From positions 2,852,001 to 2,916,000 of the forward strand of contig NZ_CP146373.1 in NCBI RefSeq assembly GCF_037055325.1: a DNA stretch of 64,000 bases, given 5' to 3'. Made by a program: the position numbers and the translations under genes. The stretch's first letter is position 1. The number at the start of each line of letters is the position of its first letter. Below are positions 17,020 to 26,143 of the stretch, piece after piece. The notes under the pieces are model-generated. The model searched no databases and was not told where the DNA came from. It saw nothing but the letters and a program-made list of their open reading frames with translations. The DNA comes from Arachnia propionica (GTDB lineage: Bacteria > Actinomycetota > Actinomycetes > Propionibacteriales > Propionibacteriaceae).

Positions 17020-18231
17020 ATGAGCCATCAGCCCTCCCTGCCGGGAGCCGGACTTCGTGTCGCTTTCGTCACCATGCACACGTCCCCCCTGGAACGCGCC
17101 GGCACCGCTGACGCGGGGGGCATGAATGTGCTCATCGCCGCGCTGGCCCGGGCGCTGGGCAGGCTCGGGGTGGATGTGGAATTCCTGACCCGCCGCACCG
17201 ACCCCGACCAGCCGGACCGGCAGGACGTGGCCCCGTCGGTGACGCTGCGACGTCTCCCCGCAGGCCCTCCGACCCCATTGCCGAAAAGCGAAATCGACCA
17301 GCACATCGACGAGTTCCGGGAGGCCATGGAGGCCCTAGAACCCCACGACCTGATCCACTCCCACCACTGGATGTCGGGGGTGGCGGCATTGCCTGTCGCC
17401 CGCGCCTGGGGGGTGCCGCACGTGATGACCTTCCACTCGGTGGCGGCCCACCCGAATTCGCCGCTGCGCGACGGGGAACCTCCCGAATCACCTGCCCGGG
17501 TAGACGGTGAGGTGGTGTGCGCGGAGCAGTCGGATCTGGTGCTATGCGTCTCCCGTCATGAGGCGGCTGTGGTCATCGGTCGTTGCGGGGCCGATCCGGA
17601 GCGGGTACGGATCGTGCGCCCTGGCGTCAACGTCGACCTGTTCCACCCCGCCACCCAGCCCTGGGCGCCGCCCGGGATCCGACCCGGCTACGTCGTGTTC
17701 GCCGCCCGACTGCAACCCCTCAAAGCCCCCGACGTCGCCATCCGCACCGTGGCCTGCCTGCCCGACGCCATCCGCCCGGACCTGGCGGTGGTCGGTGAGG
17801 CCTCGGCGGACTTCGCGGACTACGAGGCCGAACTGCACACTCTCGTCGACGACCTCGGGTTGCGCGGACAGGTGCACTTCCTGCCCGGCCAGGACCGCGA
17901 GTCGCTGGCCCGCATCGTGCGGCACGCCTCGGTGATGCTGGTGCCGTCACACTCCGAGACCTTCGGATTGATCGCTCTGGAGGCCTCGGCCTCGGGAATT
18001 CCCGTCCTGGCCGCCGCGTCGGGGGGATTGACCGAAGCCATCTGCAACACCCACACCGGCCTGCTGATCCCCACCCACGACCCCCGCACGTGGGCCGAGG
18101 CCCTCGAGGCGCTGCTCACCGACAAACCACGCCGCACACTCATAGGCGCCACTGGAAGAGACCGAGCGCTGGCGATGACCTGGGAGCGCGCCGCGGAAAA
18201 CACCCTGCAGCAGTACCGGAGGATCCTGTGA
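17020..18231 (+). CDS. mshA: MshA-like GT4 glycosyltransferase, first step of mycothiol synthesis
   Basis: The start is the ATG at 17020, with GGAGGA seven bases upstream; a longer frame to 16684 overlaps the previous gene. The 403-residue product is a GT-B glycosyltransferase of family GT4: N-terminal ADAGGMNVLIAALARALGRLG loop, LIHSHHWMSG, and the C-terminal donor site HSETFGLIALEASASGIPV with the E-x7-E pattern. MshA joins GlcNAc from UDP-GlcNAc to inositol 3-phosphate. Identity as MshA rather than another GT4 enzyme is supported by the next gene, an MshB-like deacetylase, overlapping by four bases (GTGA). MshC and MshD are not in the window. Confidence 0.8.
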   Translation: MSHQPSLPGAGLRVAFVTMHTSPLERAGTADAGGMNVLIAALARALGRLGVDVEFLTRRTDPDQPDRQDVAPSVTLRRLPAGPPTPLPKSEIDQHIDEFREAMEALEPHDLIHSHHWMSGVAALPVARAWGVPHVMTFHSVAAHPNSPLRDGEPPESPARVDGEVVCAEQSDLVLCVSRHEAAVVIGRCGADPERVRIVRPGVNVDLFHPATQPWAPPGIRPGYVVFAARLQPLKAPDVAIRTVACLPDAIRPDLAVVGEASADFADYEAELHTLVDDLGLRGQVHFLPGQDRESLARIVRHASVMLVPSHSETFGLIALEASASGIPVLAAASGGLTEAICNTHTGLLIPTHDPRTWAEALEALLTDKPRRTLIGATGRDRALAMTWERAAENTLQQYRRIL

Positions 18232-18980
18232 GAATCACCTTCATCCACGCCCACCCCGACGACGAAACCCTCGCCACGGGCGCGCTGATCGCCTGGCTGG
18301 TGACCTCCGGGCACGAGGTGAGCCTGCTGACCGCCACCCGCGGGGAACGCGGCGAGGTGGTGCCGGGGCCGCTGTCGCACCTGGCCGGAACCCCCGCCCT
18401 GGAAACCCACCGGGAGGGCGAGCTGGCCGGGGCCCTGAGGGTGCTGGGGGTGTCCCGGCACGCCTTCCTAGGGGATCCGCCCGCCGGTTCGGGACGTCGT
18501 TACCGCGACTCGGGGATGCGCTGGATCCGCGAAGGACTCGCAGGTCCCGCCGAGGACGCGGAACCAGATTCGCTGTGCTCGGCAGACCTCGATGATGTCG
18601 TAGCAGACGTCGTCTCCTGGATCCGGACGGTGGATGCCGACCTGGTGATCTCGTATCACACCGACGGCGGCTACGGACATCCCGACCACGTCCGCATCCA
18701 CCACGCGTCCCTGGCGGCCGCGCAGCGCACCGGGAAGGGTTTCGCGGCCGTCGTCCACTCCCCGGGCGATGGGGTCCGCTGGTTCGACCTGCGCGACCTG
18801 CAGCCCGTCGTCGAGGAGGCCCTGCGACACCACGCCTCCCAGCTCACCGCCCACGGCGACGGCACCCTCACCCACTCGGGTGGCCAGTCGGAGGCGGTGA
18901 CGACCTCCGTCGGGTTGCTTCCCGCCCCCGACACCCCATCGGCCGCTGGCCTGGTGGATTCGCTCACCACAACCGGGTAA
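18228..18980 (+). CDS. mshB: MshB-like PIG-L deacetylase of mycothiol synthesis
   Basis: The GTG start overlaps the mshA stop. The 250-residue protein carries the PIG-L/LmbE zinc site: HAHPDDETLATG at residues 7-18 and YGHPDHVRIH around 148-157, which together supply the His, Asp and His metal ligands and the catalytic Asp. In mycothiol synthesis this enzyme removes acetate from GlcNAc-inositol. Mycothiol conjugate amidase (Mca) belongs to the same family and is the alternative. Coupling to mshA favours MshB, though the C-terminal half is shorter than in some MshB proteins. Confidence 0.78.
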   Translation: MRITFIHAHPDDETLATGALIAWLVTSGHEVSLLTATRGERGEVVPGPLSHLAGTPALETHREGELAGALRVLGVSRHAFLGDPPAGSGRRYRDSGMRWIREGLAGPAEDAEPDSLCSADLDDVVADVVSWIRTVDADLVISYHTDGGYGHPDHVRIHHASLAAAQRTGKGFAAVVHSPGDGVRWFDLRDLQPVVEEALRHHASQLTAHGDGTLTHSGGQSEAVTTSVGLLPAPDTPSAAGLVDSLTTTG

Positions 18981-19067
18981 GCGGTTGCGCCCTTGCGCGC
19001 TCACGCAGCACCCAACCGGGTCCTTCCTCCCGGTCGGCGAAAATCCACTGCCAGTCGCGAGTCGTCC

Positions 19068-20165
19068 TCAGCCCAGCCGAATCCACGCGAAGGCCAGCAG
19101 CAGGGCGGCGGGCAGCAGGTATTTGCGGGGGTGCCGCCAGGCGTCACGTCGGGTGCGGAGCCCCCGGAGCGGGGCGTGACGCTCCAGCGCGGGGACGGCG
19201 AGGGCCTCCAGCGCCGTGACGACGACCACCAGCCCGGCGAGCAGCGGCAGGTCGCGGGCGCCCAGCAGCCAGTACACCACGCCAACCCCGACGTTGAACA
19301 TTCCCAGGAAAACAGCGACGGCCGCCGCGTAATGCCACCAGGCTAGTGCGGGCCGCCCCAGCATTGTCAGCTGCCTCGCCAGATCAGGATCGCCGGAGAT
19401 CATCGTGGTCAAGGGACTATTGACGGCGATCAGCGCCCATGCCAGCGGGAACCGAAGGCCCTGCTCCCAGGAAGTCACGGTGAACACCGTCGCCACGGCG
19501 AACAACCCCACCGCGTTGATCCACACGACACGATCCGCCAGCGAGGCGCGCAGGAAATAGTTGGTCCCCGCCCGTCCGCGCATCGCGGCGGAACCGCGGG
19601 TGGGCAGCAGGCCCGTGGTGGGAAGGGCGGCCAGCCCGGCCACCAACGTGGCGGACAGCGCCGCGGCCACCAGCCACGAAGGCACCACCGTGCAGGCCCA
19701 CACCGCCAGCCCGTCGAGGGCCACCACCAGCAGCGGCCCGGCCCATCGCGGCCGGGTGCCGGCCGAGGCCAGCACGGCCGTCACTGACAGGGGACCGCAA
19801 GCCGCCACCACGAGCATCGCGCAGACGTCCGGCGCGGCGAGCTGTCCCAGCCGCAGGCCGAACAAGGCAGCGGGCACCACGATCTCGGCCACAAGAAGCA
19901 TCCACGCAGCCGCCGCAAACGCCAGGTTCACCCGGACTGGGTGGGGCGGCAGCTGGGCGTAATCCCGCATGACATCCACCCGGAAGGTCGCGCTCACCAG
20001 CAGGCCCGACGACACCAGCGATGCGGCGGCCACACCCACCACGTACATCGTCGGCGAGATCCGGAGCTCCACCACAGGGGCCAGCACCCAGGCCAGGCCC
20101 CAGATCAGCACATCCACGACGACACGGCGACGTGTGGTGAAAGCGCGCAGCAGGACCAGGGTCAT
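19068..20165 (-). CDS. Integral membrane protein, likely permease of an ABC system
   Basis: A 365-residue polytopic protein with about ten hydrophobic segments (for example VVGVAAASLVSSGLLVSA, MLLVAEIVVPAALFGL, LALIAVN near the middle, and LLLAFAWIRLG at the end). I recognise no catalytic motif. Its ATG overlaps the stop of an ABC ATPase gene by four bases (20162-20165), so the two are co-translated, and a 58-residue membrane protein lies upstream of the ATPase. The simplest reading is a divergent ABC-2-type exporter permease. Substrate unknown. Ends convergently with mshB, separated by 87 bases that include a short ACCGGG/CCCGGT inverted repeat. Confidence 0.7.
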   Translation of the reverse strand: MTLVLLRAFTTRRRVVVDVLIWGLAWVLAPVVELRISPTMYVVGVAAASLVSSGLLVSATFRVDVMRDYAQLPPHPVRVNLAFAAAAWMLLVAEIVVPAALFGLRLGQLAAPDVCAMLVVAACGPLSVTAVLASAGTRPRWAGPLLVVALDGLAVWACTVVPSWLVAAALSATLVAGLAALPTTGLLPTRGSAAMRGRAGTNYFLRASLADRVVWINAVGLFAVATVFTVTSWEQGLRFPLAWALIAVNSPLTTMISGDPDLARQLTMLGRPALAWWHYAAAVAVFLGMFNVGVGVVYWLLGARDLPLLAGLVVVVTALEALAVPALERHAPLRGLRTRRDAWRHPRKYLLPAALLLAFAWIRLG

Positions 20166-20887
20166 CGGTGACGTTCCTTGAGCAGGGCGCGGATGTCGGT
20201 GGCGGGATCCAGCGGATAGGGGCGGCTGAGGTCACCCCCATCGAGCACGTACAGGTGGTCGCAGCACCGGGTGAAGCTCTCTGCGACGTGGGAGCTCATC
20301 ACCACCGCTCCGGTGTCACGGTAGGCGTTGATGCGATCGTAGAGAAATTCGGTGCCCTCGAAATCCAGTCCGTCCACGGGCTCGTCCAGGATGAGCAGGG
20401 GCAACCCCAGGCTCAGCCCCGCGATGAGGAAAGCCTTCTTCTTGTTTCCCGTCGACAGACTTCCGATGGTCTTGCGACGAAACGGCTCGAAACCGAACCC
20501 CGCCACCAGCTCGTCCACGCGCGACGGGTCCGGCGAGCGACCGAAGACGCGAGACGTGAAACGCAGGTAGGGATCCAACGACCAGTACGCGAAACCACTG
20601 CTCTCGGTGAACACGGCGTAGCGTCCGAGCTGGAATGCCTTGTCGCGCGGCTGTGTGGCACGGGAGCGCCAGGTCATGTGCTGGAGGCTGGCGTGCTCGT
20701 GAACCCCCACGAGCGTGTTGATCAGGGTGGTCTTGCCGGCGCCGTTGGTGCCCAACAACCCGACCACGGAGTGCTGACCGACGTCGAGTTCCCCAATGTT
20801 CAGCACCGGGGAGCCCGCCTTGTACCACGCGGTCAGTCCCCGCACGGTAAGCAGGGGCTCCGCTGCATACTGTGGCCGGTCAGTCAT
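20162..20887 (-). CDS. ABC transporter ATP-binding protein
   Basis: The start is the ATG at 20887 (MTDRPQYAAEP), with GGAAG upstream. The 241-residue ATPase has Walker A GTNGAGKTT, Q-loop region, Walker B LLILDEPVDGLDF with the catalytic Glu, and switch His in MSSHVAESFTR. The signature is unusual: SLSTGNKKKAFLIAGLS instead of LSGGxxQR, retaining Ser and Gly but with a Lys run. That degenerate form occurs in several ABC-2 exporters of unknown substrate. It overlaps by eight bases the small gene upstream and by four the permease downstream, so all three form one transcription unit. Confidence 0.9.
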   Translation of the reverse strand: MTDRPQYAAEPLLTVRGLTAWYKAGSPVLNIGELDVGQHSVVGLLGTNGAGKTTLINTLVGVHEHASLQHMTWRSRATQPRDKAFQLGRYAVFTESSGFAYWSLDPYLRFTSRVFGRSPDPSRVDELVAGFGFEPFRRKTIGSLSTGNKKKAFLIAGLSLGLPLLILDEPVDGLDFEGTEFLYDRINAYRDTGAVVMSSHVAESFTRCCDHLYVLDGGDLSRPYPLDPATDIRALLKERHR

Positions 20888-21056
20888 CTTTCTTCCGTAA
20901 CGATCCCCGCACGGCGAGCACCGTGCGGACGATGAAGGCGAGACCACCCAGCCCACACACGACGGCCATCAGGGTGTCGCTCCGGATGAGCGACAGCACG
21001 GCCCCAGCCACGAACACCAACGCCGCCAGGGCGCCGATCACGATGTGACGGTTCAC
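20880..21056 (-). CDS. Small two-helix membrane protein of the ABC operon
   Basis: A 58-residue frame starts at a GTG at 21056 behind AGGGG (seven-base spacing) and reads MNRHIVIGALAALVFVAGAV, then RSDTLMAVVCGLGGLAFIV, ending in a basic-acidic tail (RGSLRKKDD). Two membrane helices are predicted. It ends eight bases inside the ABC ATPase gene, the tight coupling expected of an operon partner. It may be a small accessory subunit of the exporter. No family recognised. Confidence 0.65.
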   Translation of the reverse strand: MNRHIVIGALAALVFVAGAVLSLIRSDTLMAVVCGLGGLAFIVRTVLAVRGSLRKKDD

Positions 21057-21169
21057 GACATCACCCCTCTTCGTACCCGGGAATCCGGGGGAAACGGCAG
21101 GTCTCGTCGTAGAGCAGTCGTCACGAATGGGACATGGGCGCTGCCAGGAAGCAGGGAAAGCAGGCCGGC

Positions 21170-21199
21170 GGAACGGTGGTGATGGATAACACCGGTTCC
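21170..21199 (-). terminator. Candidate terminator between tilS and the ABC operon
   Basis: GGAACGGTG (21170-21178) faces CACCGGTTCC (21190-21199), an inverted repeat with a single bulged base and an 11-base loop, just downstream of tilS on the minus strand. No T tract. The surrounding 198 bases (21057-21254) hold no convincing gene. Confidence 0.4.
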
Positions 21200-21254
21200 C
21201 ATCGGATTCCTCTCCTCAGTGAGTTCGGCTACAGCTTCATTGCACGCTTCCAGT

Positions 21255-22187
21255 TTAGCCAGCCACCCATTCAAGCCGTCCCGCGATCCTTTTCACCGAC
21301 CCTCCCGGCACCGCGACCGGACCCTGGCCCCGCCAGGCCAGCACGAGGTCATCGACGGCGGCGACGTGGATCCGGGTCGCCTCGCTGCCGTGGTTTCGCA
21401 GCCAGCCGAGCAGCACCCGACCCCGGAGAGCGTCCGGCTGCCCGGCCAGAGTGGCCACGTCGAGGGCGTCGTCCCGGGCCGCCCGGGCGAGGGCGAGTTC
21501 CGCCAGCTCGTCGAGGAGGTCGGCGTCGCCGCGAGCCAGGTCGGCGGTGCGGGCCAGGCCGACGGCGACGTCGCGACCGAGCTCCGAGGCAAGCAGCGCC
21601 AGCGCCGAGCGAGCACGCACCCGCGCGAACCGCGGGTCGGTGTTCATCGGGTCGCTCCACCACTCGACCCCCCATTCACGACAGGCCGCCTCGGTCTCGG
21701 CGCGCCGGATCCCCAGCAGCGGTCGCAGGAAGGGGCCGCGCCGCGCCGACATGCCGGCCAGCGACCGGATGCCGGAACCGCGCAGCAACCCCAGCAGCAC
21801 CGTCTCTGCCTGGTCGTCGAGAGTGTGTCCCAGCAGCACGGGATACCCGTCGCGCGACAGGGCCGCCAGGCGCGCCTGGCGGGCCGCCGCCTCGATTCCG
21901 CCGTCGCGTCCCACCTCGACGCGCCGCACCTCGGCAGCAATGCCACGCGACATCAGCGCGTCAACCGTCCGCTCCGCCACCTCGGCGGACCCTGCCTGCA
22001 GGCCGTGGTCGACGACGACACACAGCACCTCGGAACGCGTGCGAGGTGCGGCCCACACGGCCCCCAGCGCGAGCGCCATGGAGTCGGCACCACCGGAGAC
22101 GCCGACGACGACGGGACCGGAGGGCAGCAGTTCCGCCACCGCCTGCCCGACCCTGAGCGCGGTGGGCCCGAGTTCACGCCTGGCCAC
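21255..22187 (-). CDS. tilS: tRNA(Ile)-lysidine synthase TilS
   Basis: The 310-residue protein has the PP-loop VGVSGGADSMALAL at about residues 28-41, followed by VVDHGLQAGSAEVA and LGHTLDDQAETVLLGLLRGSG, all signatures of TilS. The enzyme attaches lysine to C34 of tRNA-Ile2 so that it reads AUA. The length fits the short actinobacterial form that lacks the long C-terminal domain of E. coli TilS. It lies 15 bases after the metalloprotease gene. The tilS-DUF2342-dacB-ppa order recurs in actinobacteria, where hpt and ftsH often come next; here an ABC operon follows instead. Confidence 0.95.
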   Translation of the reverse strand: MARRELGPTALRVGQAVAELLPSGPVVVGVSGGADSMALALGAVWAAPRTRSEVLCVVVDHGLQAGSAEVAERTVDALMSRGIAAEVRRVEVGRDGGIEAAARQARLAALSRDGYPVLLGHTLDDQAETVLLGLLRGSGIRSLAGMSARRGPFLRPLLGIRRAETEAACREWGVEWWSDPMNTDPRFARVRARSALALLASELGRDVAVGLARTADLARGDADLLDELAELALARAARDDALDVATLAGQPDALRGRVLLGWLRNHGSEATRIHVAAVDDLVLAWRGQGPVAVPGGSVKRIAGRLEWVAG

Positions 22188-22202
22188 GTTCCCTGCGCCT
22201 CC

Positions 22203-23168
22203 TCAGCCGTGGATCCGCCGCAGCCAGGAGTCGGGGTCGGTGATCTCCGCCGCGGTGGGAAGGTTCGCGGGTCCCGCGAAGGCGGCGGTCAGCGCCTCCA
22301 TCCCGGCCCGAAGACCCACGTACTGGCAGAAAGCCAGGCCGTCGCGGTACTGGAGGCCCTTGTCGAGGCCGGGTATCAGGCGTCGCCAGCCGGTGCCGGC
22401 ACTCGGACGGGCGAAGGCCGCGCGCAGCTGCCGCACCGAGGGCACGTGCACCGCCCCGGCTGTGTCCGCGACCAGGTCGGCGTGGCCCTCCAGGAGGGTC
22501 ATGGTGGCCGTGAGGGCGTCGAGGCACTGTTGCCCCTCGGCGGTAACCAGCAGCGAGCCCAGGCCACGGCCCGCGCGGACCCCCTCCGCCATCTCCACCG
22601 GGGAGGGATTGTCGACGCCGAGCGCGGTGATCAGCTCCTCGACGTGACCGAGCAGCCAGGGCGCGGAGTTGAACTGCACCGCGTGGGTTTGTTCGTGGAG
22701 GCTCACCCACAGCCGGAGGTCGTCGGCGTCGAGACCGCGTCCGCGCCGCACCTCGACGATGCTCGGGGCCACCAGCATCAGCCGCTTCGACCAGGGATCG
22801 TACTGACCCAGCAGACCCCGGCCCATCGCCGCGAAGGAGACCCCCACGCCCAGCCCGTAGCCGATCCCCGTCAGGCTGCGTCGCAGACCGGCGGGTTGCT
22901 CCTCGAGCGGCAACCGGCCCAGCAGGTCGCGGGCCATCGCCGCGGCCCGCCGGGACCATCCCGGACGATCCACCACCGCGATCTCCGCAGCAGCCGGACC
23001 ACCCAGTCGCGAGTACTCGACGGCCAGGTCACCGGCCCTGCGGGCCGCAGCCCGGAGCGCGGCCACCTCACGCACCGCCTCCGGTCGCGCAACACCAGGC
23101 CCCGGGTCGGCGAGCAGCCGCTCGACGGCCCGCGCCAGCGACCAGGAGATGTGGGGTCGGCGTTGCAT
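22203..23168 (-). CDS. Zinc-dependent metalloprotease, DUF2342 family
   Basis: The start ATG at 23168 shares a base with the dacB stop (TGATG); a longer reading to 23213 lies inside dacB. The 321-residue protein carries the HExxH metal site SLHEQTHAVQF in the middle of the chain and the family's N-terminal SWSLARAVERLLADPGP region. The family has been annotated 'coenzyme F420 biosynthesis associated', but there is no F420 gene here. Its actual substrate is unknown. Location between dacB and tilS is typical of actinobacteria. Confidence 0.85.
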   Translation of the reverse strand: MQRRPHISWSLARAVERLLADPGPGVARPEAVREVAALRAAARRAGDLAVEYSRLGGPAAAEIAVVDRPGWSRRAAAMARDLLGRLPLEEQPAGLRRSLTGIGYGLGVGVSFAAMGRGLLGQYDPWSKRLMLVAPSIVEVRRGRGLDADDLRLWVSLHEQTHAVQFNSAPWLLGHVEELITALGVDNPSPVEMAEGVRAGRGLGSLLVTAEGQQCLDALTATMTLLEGHADLVADTAGAVHVPSVRQLRAAFARPSAGTGWRRLIPGLDKGLQYRDGLAFCQYVGLRAGMEALTAAFAGPANLPTAAEITDPDSWLRRIHG

Positions 23169-24571
23169 CAGCAGCCGCACCCCGTGATCAGAGAAGCCCC
23201 CCGGTCGCTCCACACCTGGGCGGCCCAGCCGTCGGTGGAGCCGTTGGTCATGAACGCGAACGCCACCTCGCGGCCATCGGTGGTGACGGTGGTTCCCGCG
23301 AGGGTGGACACCAGCGACAGGGTTCCGGTCTTGGCCCGCACGATGCCACGACCAGCGGTGGAGATCTCGTCGTCGAAGCGCCTGGCCAGCGACCCCGAGA
23401 CCCCGGCGACGGGGAAACCCTCCTGCACGACCGAGGCCCGGGGGGTGATCATCACGTACCGGACCACCCCGGCCAGCATCGACGCCGTGACGTGATTCTC
23501 GCGGGTCAAGCCGGAACCGTCGTACAGCACCGCCCCCTCATGCCACAGACCCAGACGGGTGAGTTCCTGCTGCACGGCGGTGGCCGTGCCGGCGAACGTG
23601 GTGGGCTGGCCCAGTTTGCGGGCCAGTTGCATGCCGAGCACCTCGGTGTAGGAGTTGTTGGAGGTTTCCATCGCAGCCGCGGCGAGGGCGTGCACCCCGG
23701 GTGAGCTGACCTTCGCGATCTCCTCCCCGGAGCCCGTGGCCGACGCCGGGCTGCCCTCGACGGTGATGCCCTGGGCGGTCAGCTGGGCGGCGAAGATGCG
23801 GGCGGCGTCACCCGCGGGGTCGGTGGAGCGCACCTGCTTGTCGTCGCGGCCCTCGTTGGCCCAGAGCGCGGAAATCTGGGTCACCTGGTCGCGGTAGCTG
23901 GCGGGCCAGGTGGTGGCCCACGACTCCTGGAACAGGGAGGCGTCGTAGCCGAGGCTCACCGTGCTGAGGCCCTGCGACTTCAGCTTCTCCGCGGTTTTCG
24001 CGGCCAGTTCCTCCAGCGAGGCGCGTTTCGGGGTGCCGCCGGATGCGACGGAGGCGAGCAGCGGATCACCGCCCCCGACCAGCACCAGCTGCCCGGGAGC
24101 CGGGGAAACGACGGTGGTGTCGAAGGTTTCGGTGCCGTCGAAGACCGACAACAAGGCGGTGACGGTCAGCAGTTTCGTGTTCGATGCGGGAACCAGGAGC
24201 TGATCGGCATTCGATGCGGCGAGCACGTCCCCGGTCTCGACGTCGAGCACCTGATAGGCAAGGCTCAGTGACGATCCCTCCGGCACACCTTTGTTCAGGG
24301 CGGCGACGTCCTGGGAGTTGAGGCGCTGCTCCAGCACGGTGCGGTCCGGAAGCTTGCCGGGCGCGGCCTCCGGCGCGGCGGAGACGGGACCGGCTGGTCG
24401 CTGCTGCGGGGACGGCGCGGGCGAGGACGGGGAGGCACTCACAGAGGCCGGCGCCCCGGCCTCGGATGATGCCGCGCCGTGAAGGACCGCAGTGATGAAA
24501 ACGGCCATCAACAGCGTCCCGACCACCCCCCCGATGATCACGGGACGCCACGGGATGTTCTGGGGGGACAA
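23168..24571 (-). CDS. dacB: D-alanyl-D-alanine carboxypeptidase/endopeptidase (PBP4 type)
   Basis: I prefer the TTG at 24571 (GAGGAG seven bases upstream) over the ATG at 24634, which would intrude on the divergent ppa promoter. The 467-residue product has one N-terminal membrane helix ([21 protein letters not shown]), a Pro/Ser/Ala linker, and the peptidase S13 catalytic triad motifs: SxxK in PASNTKLL near 127, SxN in ETSNNSYTE near 304, and KTG in RAKTGTLS near 417. It trims peptidoglycan stem peptides outside the membrane. The last residues are TGCGC, an odd Cys-rich end. Coupled to the downstream metalloprotease gene. Confidence 0.9.
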   Translation of the reverse strand: MSPQNIPWRPVIIGGVVGTLLMAVFITAVLHGAASSEAGAPASVSASPSSPAPSPQQRPAGPVSAAPEAAPGKLPDRTVLEQRLNSQDVAALNKGVPEGSSLSLAYQVLDVETGDVLAASNADQLLVPASNTKLLTVTALLSVFDGTETFDTTVVSPAPGQLVLVGGGDPLLASVASGGTPKRASLEELAAKTAEKLKSQGLSTVSLGYDASLFQESWATTWPASYRDQVTQISALWANEGRDDKQVRSTDPAGDAARIFAAQLTAQGITVEGSPASATGSGEEIAKVSSPGVHALAAAAMETSNNSYTEVLGMQLARKLGQPTTFAGTATAVQQELTRLGLWHEGAVLYDGSGLTRENHVTASMLAGVVRYVMITPRASVVQEGFPVAGVSGSLARRFDDEISTAGRGIVRAKTGTLSLVSTLAGTTVTTDGREVAFAFMTNGSTDGWAAQVWSDRGASLITGCGC

Positions 24572-24648
24572 ATCGACGCTCCTCGTCCGGTAAAGTGCTT
24601 GAAAACTGGCCGCCAACGGACGGCGGCGCATCAATCATAGGAGCGACA

Positions 24649-25212
24649 GTGAGCGACGACGTCATCGAGAGCATTGAGATCTTCAACCCCGAGAGCCGAG
24701 TACTGTTCGACGTCACGGTCGAGATCCCGAAGGGCACCAAGAACAAATACGAGATGGACCACCTGACGGGTCGCATACGACTGGACCGCACCTTGTTCAC
24801 ATCCACCCAGTACCCCTACGACTACGGTTTCATCGAAGGCACCCTCGGGCTCGACGGCGATCCCCTCGACGCCATGGTGATCGGCGCCGAACCCACCTTC
24901 CCCGGCTGCTTGATCCAGTGCTACGCGGTCGCGATGTTCCGCATGACTGATGAGATGGGTGGCGACGACAAGGTGCTGTGCGTTCCGACCGCGGACACCC
25001 GCCGCAGGCACCTCAAAGACCTCGACTCGGTTGCCGAACACATCCTTCTGGAGATTGAGCACTTCTTCAGCGTCTACAAGGACCTGGAGCCGGGCAAGTC
25101 CGTCGAGGGTGCCACCTGGACCGGTCGCAAGGACGCGGAGGACGAAATCATCGCCTCCATCGAACGCGCGAAAGGCACATCCTTCGAGCACCACCACGTC
25201 AACCTCGCCTGA
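24649..25212 (+). CDS. ppa: Inorganic pyrophosphatase
   Basis: The start is a GTG at 24649, five bases after AGGAG; the ATG at 24595 has no ribosome-binding site. The 187-residue enzyme is a family I soluble pyrophosphatase: [35 protein letters not shown], and the metal-binding DGDPLDAMV. It hydrolyses pyrophosphate to drive biosynthesis. Size and N-terminus match actinobacterial Ppa, with a short charged C-terminal extension ending FEHHHVNLA. Divergent from dacB with a 77-base shared promoter region containing TAAAGT. Confidence 0.95.
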   Translation: MSDDVIESIEIFNPESRVLFDVTVEIPKGTKNKYEMDHLTGRIRLDRTLFTSTQYPYDYGFIEGTLGLDGDPLDAMVIGAEPTFPGCLIQCYAVAMFRMTDEMGGDDKVLCVPTADTRRRHLKDLDSVAEHILLEIEHFFSVYKDLEPGKSVEGATWTGRKDAEDEIIASIERAKGTSFEHHHVNLA

Positions 25213-25281
25213 AACCGACGAGGCATCAAAGAACCGCAGCGGTGGGCATCACATACGTCCTGAACGGGACGACGGGGAGGA

Positions 25282-25620
25282 TCAGCTCACCACCACACCG
25301 GCGAGGATCCTACCCGCACCCGCCAACAGGAGACACCCGGTCGCGGTGACGACCGCATACGTTGCCGCCCGCCAGCCCCGGAGGAGCCGCACGGTTTGCA
25401 GGCAGGCCGTCGAGAACGTGGTGAACCCGCCGCAGAAACCGACCCCGGCGACGGCCACGACCGCCGCATCCGCGGTCGAGACGAGCCCCATCAGCAGCGA
25501 ACCCGCGAGGTTGATACCCAACGTCGCCGCCCATGCGGGCCCGTGTCGCGCCACGGCCACATCCACCAGATTACGGGCCACGGCACCCGCTCCCCCAGCC
25601 AGTGCGACGAGCAACGGCAT
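25282..25620 (-). CDS. crcB: Fluoride channel subunit FluC/CrcB, second gene of a pair
   Basis: The start is the ATG at 25620, which shares a base with the stop of the upstream crcB gene (TGATG). The 112-residue membrane protein has four predicted helices and the FluC signatures ALAGGAGAVARNLVD, NLAGSLLMGL, and GFCGGFTTFSTACLQT; the TTFST segment lines the fluoride pore. Two-gene crcB pairs encode heterodimeric channels that let fluoride leave the cytoplasm. Ends convergently with ppa. Confidence 0.92.
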   Translation of the reverse strand: MPLLVALAGGAGAVARNLVDVAVARHGPAWAATLGINLAGSLLMGLVSTADAAVVAVAGVGFCGGFTTFSTACLQTVRLLRGWRAATYAVVTATGCLLLAGAGRILAGVVVS

Positions 25621-25982
25621 CACGTCCGGGTCCGCCCACGCCGAACTAGCCGCGTTCCCAGACGGCGCCCCAGCCACGCCGCACCCACCCCGGCCGGCAC
25701 CTCGAACACCAGGACCATCAAACCCGTCACGGAGAGCCCCTGCACAGCCAGTGACGACCATGAGGTGAAGGCCCCGATCCCGCCGACGACCAAGAAACAC
25801 CGCAGCCGTTGCCGTCGCGACCCGAGGATCGCATCCAGTATCCCGAGCAGCGCGCACCCCAGCAGGTTGGCCACCGCCAGACCGGCGGCAGGCCCCAGCA
25901 GGAGCACGACCTGACGTGCGGCGGTTCCGACGAACCCCCCGGCGAGGACGGCGAGGAGATCAGCGGGACGCGGGGTGAACAC
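25620..25982 (-). CDS. crcB: Fluoride channel subunit FluC/CrcB, first gene of a pair
   Basis: A membrane protein of about 121 residues if the GTG at 25982 is the start; the frame stays open to an ATG at 26045 and neither has a clear ribosome-binding site. FluC signatures are LAVLAGGFVGTAARQVV, NLLGCALLGILDA and GGIGAFTSWSSLAV. In this subunit the pore motif reads TSWSS instead of TTFST, consistent with specialised subunits in a heterodimer. It is followed without gap by its partner. I saw no obvious fluoride riboswitch upstream, but did not fold the region. Confidence 0.85.
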   Translation of the reverse strand: MFTPRPADLLAVLAGGFVGTAARQVVLLLGPAAGLAVANLLGCALLGILDAILGSRRQRLRCFLVVGGIGAFTSWSSLAVQGLSVTGLMVLVFEVPAGVGAAWLGRRLGTRLVRRGRTRT

Positions 25983-26143
25983 ACGGCGACGATACCCCCG
26001 GATCGTGTTCCCCGGCCGCGGGGATGAGGGGATGCCACACCCCATGCGGTTCTTCTGTCCACCGCCTACGGGATCACGAGGGGCTCACGCTACGCTACGG
26101 CCGTCCCGGGCCCGTCGAACGCCCGAGACGGAAGGAAAACCTG

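Noticed and set aside
21053-21274. 73-codon frame before the small membrane gene
   Set aside because: No ribosome-binding site, runs into tilS, and sequence is not protein-like; only its stop overlaps the real GTG start.
21219-23495. 758-codon open frame antisense to tilS and the metalloprotease gene
   Set aside because: No recognisable motifs; it is the complement of two genes with clear active sites.
25983-26143. Fluoride riboswitch upstream of the crcB pair
   Set aside because: I could not recognise the conserved riboswitch core by eye; left unannotated because folding could not be run.
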